From JBFGFG01 sp041627475 (lineage in GTDB: Bacteria; Actinomycetota; Nitriliruptoria; Nitriliruptorales; Nitriliruptoraceae): DNA of 7,427 nucleotides. Below, one piece after another: positions 7,001 to 7,427 of the stretch (position 1 is its first letter; every line of letters starts with the position of its first letter). The notes under the pieces are model-generated. The model had not been told where the DNA came from. It ran no database searches and saw only the letters and a program-made list of their open reading frames with translations. Location of the stretch: NCBI GenBank assembly GCA_041627475.1, contig JBFKQZ010000160.1, positions 1-7,427 on the forward strand, written 5' to 3'. Position numbers and translations under genes: made by a program.

Positions 7001-7427
7001 CAGCGAGGACAAGTGGGACCAGACCTCCGGTCTGGTCATTCTGCTCCCGCACGGCTACGAGGGCCAGGGCCCGGAGCACAGCTCGGCGCGCATCGAGCGC
7101 TTCCACACGCTGTGCGCCGAGGACAACATCCAGGTCGCGAACTGCACGACGTCGGCGCAGTACTTCCACATCCTGCGTCGCCAGGTCCGTCGCGACGGGC
7201 TGGTCAAGCCGCTGGTGATCTTCACGCCGAAGTCGTTGCTGCGGTCGTCGAACGCATTCAGTGACATCAGCGAGTTCGAGTCAGGCGAGTTCCACGAGGT
7301 CCTCGACGACCCGAACCAGCCGAACGCGGACGACGTCCGGACGGTCGTGCTGTGCAGCGGCAAGGTCGCCTACGACCTGCGCGACGGCCTGAAGGAGGAG
7401 GAGCTCGAGCGGACCGCCATCGTGCGC
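4068..7427 (+). CDS. kgd: multifunctional 2-oxoglutarate decarboxylase/dehydrogenase (E2-E1 fusion), 3' end missing
   Basis: The window holds 1,120 residues of a protein expected to be about 1,210. The enzyme performs thiamine-diphosphate-dependent decarboxylation of 2-oxoglutarate and, with partner E2 and E3 proteins, makes succinyl-CoA in the TCA cycle (known for mycobacterial Kgd and corynebacterial OdhA). Residues 14-42 are the SucA-type N-terminal helix (WLVEEMLEQYREDPS). A Gly/Asp-rich linker follows. Residues about 95-335 are the succinyltransferase-like domain with VPTATSV (111-117) and catalytic His303 in YDHRVIQGAESG. There is no lipoyl domain. The E1 part shows GQKRFGLEGGES (494-505), HRGRLN (532-537), GSGDVKYHLG (565-574), NPSHLEAV (from 594), the cofactor motif HGD (633-635) to NN (667-668), GQDSRRGTFSHRH (890-902), SEYA with Glu936, WEAQFGDF (957-964) and LLPHGYEGQGPEH (992-1004). 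No frameshift is seen. About 90 C-terminal residues lie beyond the edge. Confidence in identity is very high; the exact start is less certain. Confidence 0.96.
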   Translation, partial: MATSSNPSSPSRSELNSWLVEEMLEQYREDPSQLSESWRDFVAGMEHAQRSGSGAGDGNDGKREAPVTMDQLDERVIRRAAADLPEDGPAPERIRGVGATIVRNMEESIGVPTATSVRDVPAKLLEVNRRIINNYLRRTRGGKVSFTHLIAYAMVKAVETVPSMTNAFAELDGKPAVLHREDFGLGLAVDIAKDDGSRTLLVPVIKDANRKSFQEFLSAYEEMIRKIRANKLTPDMFSGGAITVTNPGTVGTVSSVPRLMAGQSAILGVGTIAYPAEYAAADEKTLARLGVGKTITLTSTYDHRVIQGAESGLYLKKVHELLLGQDGFYDEVFQSIGLPYEPARWRVDVGALDDESRVEKQMKVDAMANMYRVRGHMIADLDPLRLKNVEMHPELDPTHYGLSIWDLDREFLVELGGETRKMPLRKILGVLRDAYCRTIGVEYGHVLDPDVKTWWRNQLEDVDDTTPPEDQKWILERLNAAEAFESFLHTKYVGQKRFGLEGGESLIPMLDAIAEAAADDEHTSDIVMGMAHRGRLNVLVNILGKELKQLFREFEGDIEEDTVQGSGDVKYHLGVDSTYTARSGNTVQLTMPPNPSHLEAVDPVVEGIARALQDRADIHEETGKFPVLPVLMHGDAAFAGQGVVGETLQQSLLRGYRTGGTIHVVINNQVGFTTSPDQSRSSFYATDIAKTVQAPILHVNGDDPEAVVRVARLAWEYRQKWQSDVVIDMICYRKHGHNEADDPSFTQPEMYEVIDNHRSVRNLYTERLIRRGDISIEQAEEFLEDFEARLNAALDETRQAKPPEPPKAIRPEETAGVVPHVETGVSREVLDAVAAAQFALPEGFTRHPRLERIFSKAQERYEEGTIDWAMGETLAFGTILHEGTDVRVAGQDSRRGTFSHRHAMQVDYETGEEYLQLAHMHDEQGRWFIYDSLLSEYAALGFEFGYSTVAKDALVCWEAQFGDFVNGAQIIIDQFIVASEDKWDQTSGLVILLPHGYEGQGPEHSSARIERFHTLCAEDNIQVANCTTSAQYFHILRRQVRRDGLVKPLVIFTPKSLLRSSNAFSDISEFESGEFHEVLDDPNQPNADDVRTVVLCSGKVAYDLRDGLKEEELERTAIVR

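Noticed and set aside
3921..7169. Minus-strand open frame of 1,082 codons opposite kgd
   Set aside because: It lies almost wholly antisense to a well-recognised Kgd gene with all its motifs. The product is a monotonous Val/Leu/Arg/Asp-rich string, as expected from the complement of GC3-biased codons, and it also runs into the PBP-like gene.
6227..7264. Plus-strand open frame of 345 codons inside kgd
   Set aside because: It is out of frame with the E1 domain, whose motifs are continuous through this stretch; the Arg/Gly/Ala-rich product is not a plausible protein.
1..7427. tRNA, rRNA, CRISPR array, insertion sequence or attachment site
   Set aside because: I looked for regularly spaced repeats, transposase motifs, terminal inverted repeats and tRNA-like cloverleafs and found none. 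The junction at 979-1019 lacks tRNA arms and conserved bases.

Overview
The window is GC-rich (roughly 70% by eye) and almost certainly comes from an actinobacterium. The main reason is the last gene. It is a fused 2-oxoglutarate decarboxylase/dehydrogenase (Kgd/OdhA type), in which an E2-like succinyltransferase domain without a lipoyl domain is joined to a thiamine-diphosphate E1, an architecture typical of Actinomycetota. Several residues differ from the mycobacterial proteins as I remember them, so a deep-branching class is possible, but that is only inference.

Layout, left to right. (1) Positions 1-896 on the + strand hold the tail of an unrecognised gene, a DUF302 protein and a single-domain rhodanese. 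The last two overlap by 4 nt and look translationally coupled, a small probable sulfur/thiol unit. (2) Positions 897-1182 separate converging genes and contain no convincing gene. They hold a perfect 13-bp-stem hairpin terminator, a pair of adjacent hairpins closed by an outer stem, and a weaker hairpin. (3) Positions 1183-1746 on the - strand encode a TetR-family repressor. (4) Positions 1747-1921 lie between the divergent TetR gene and a 51-residue two-helix membrane protein (1922-2077, +), and carry three TGTCC/GGACA elements that could be the repressor's operator. (5) Positions 2101-3951 on the - strand encode a membrane-anchored PBP-like protein with a MecA-type NTF2-like N-terminal domain, a dimerisation domain and a transpeptidase-fold domain. 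(6) Positions 4068-7427 on the + strand encode Kgd, divergent from the PBP-like gene across a 116-nt spacer and cut off by the window end about 90 residues before its expected C-terminus.

The most striking observation is the PBP-like protein. The three motifs that define penicillin-binding transpeptidases (SxxK, SxN, KTG) are all replaced where they should be, and the reading frame appears to contain no lysine at all. The frame is intact and the fold-defining flanks are kept, so this looks like a dedicated pseudo-transpeptidase, perhaps a scaffold or a sensor of the cell wall or beta-lactams, and not a decaying gene. The genes otherwise appear to serve separate functions: sulfur chemistry, a local repressor/membrane-protein pair, cell wall, and the TCA cycle.
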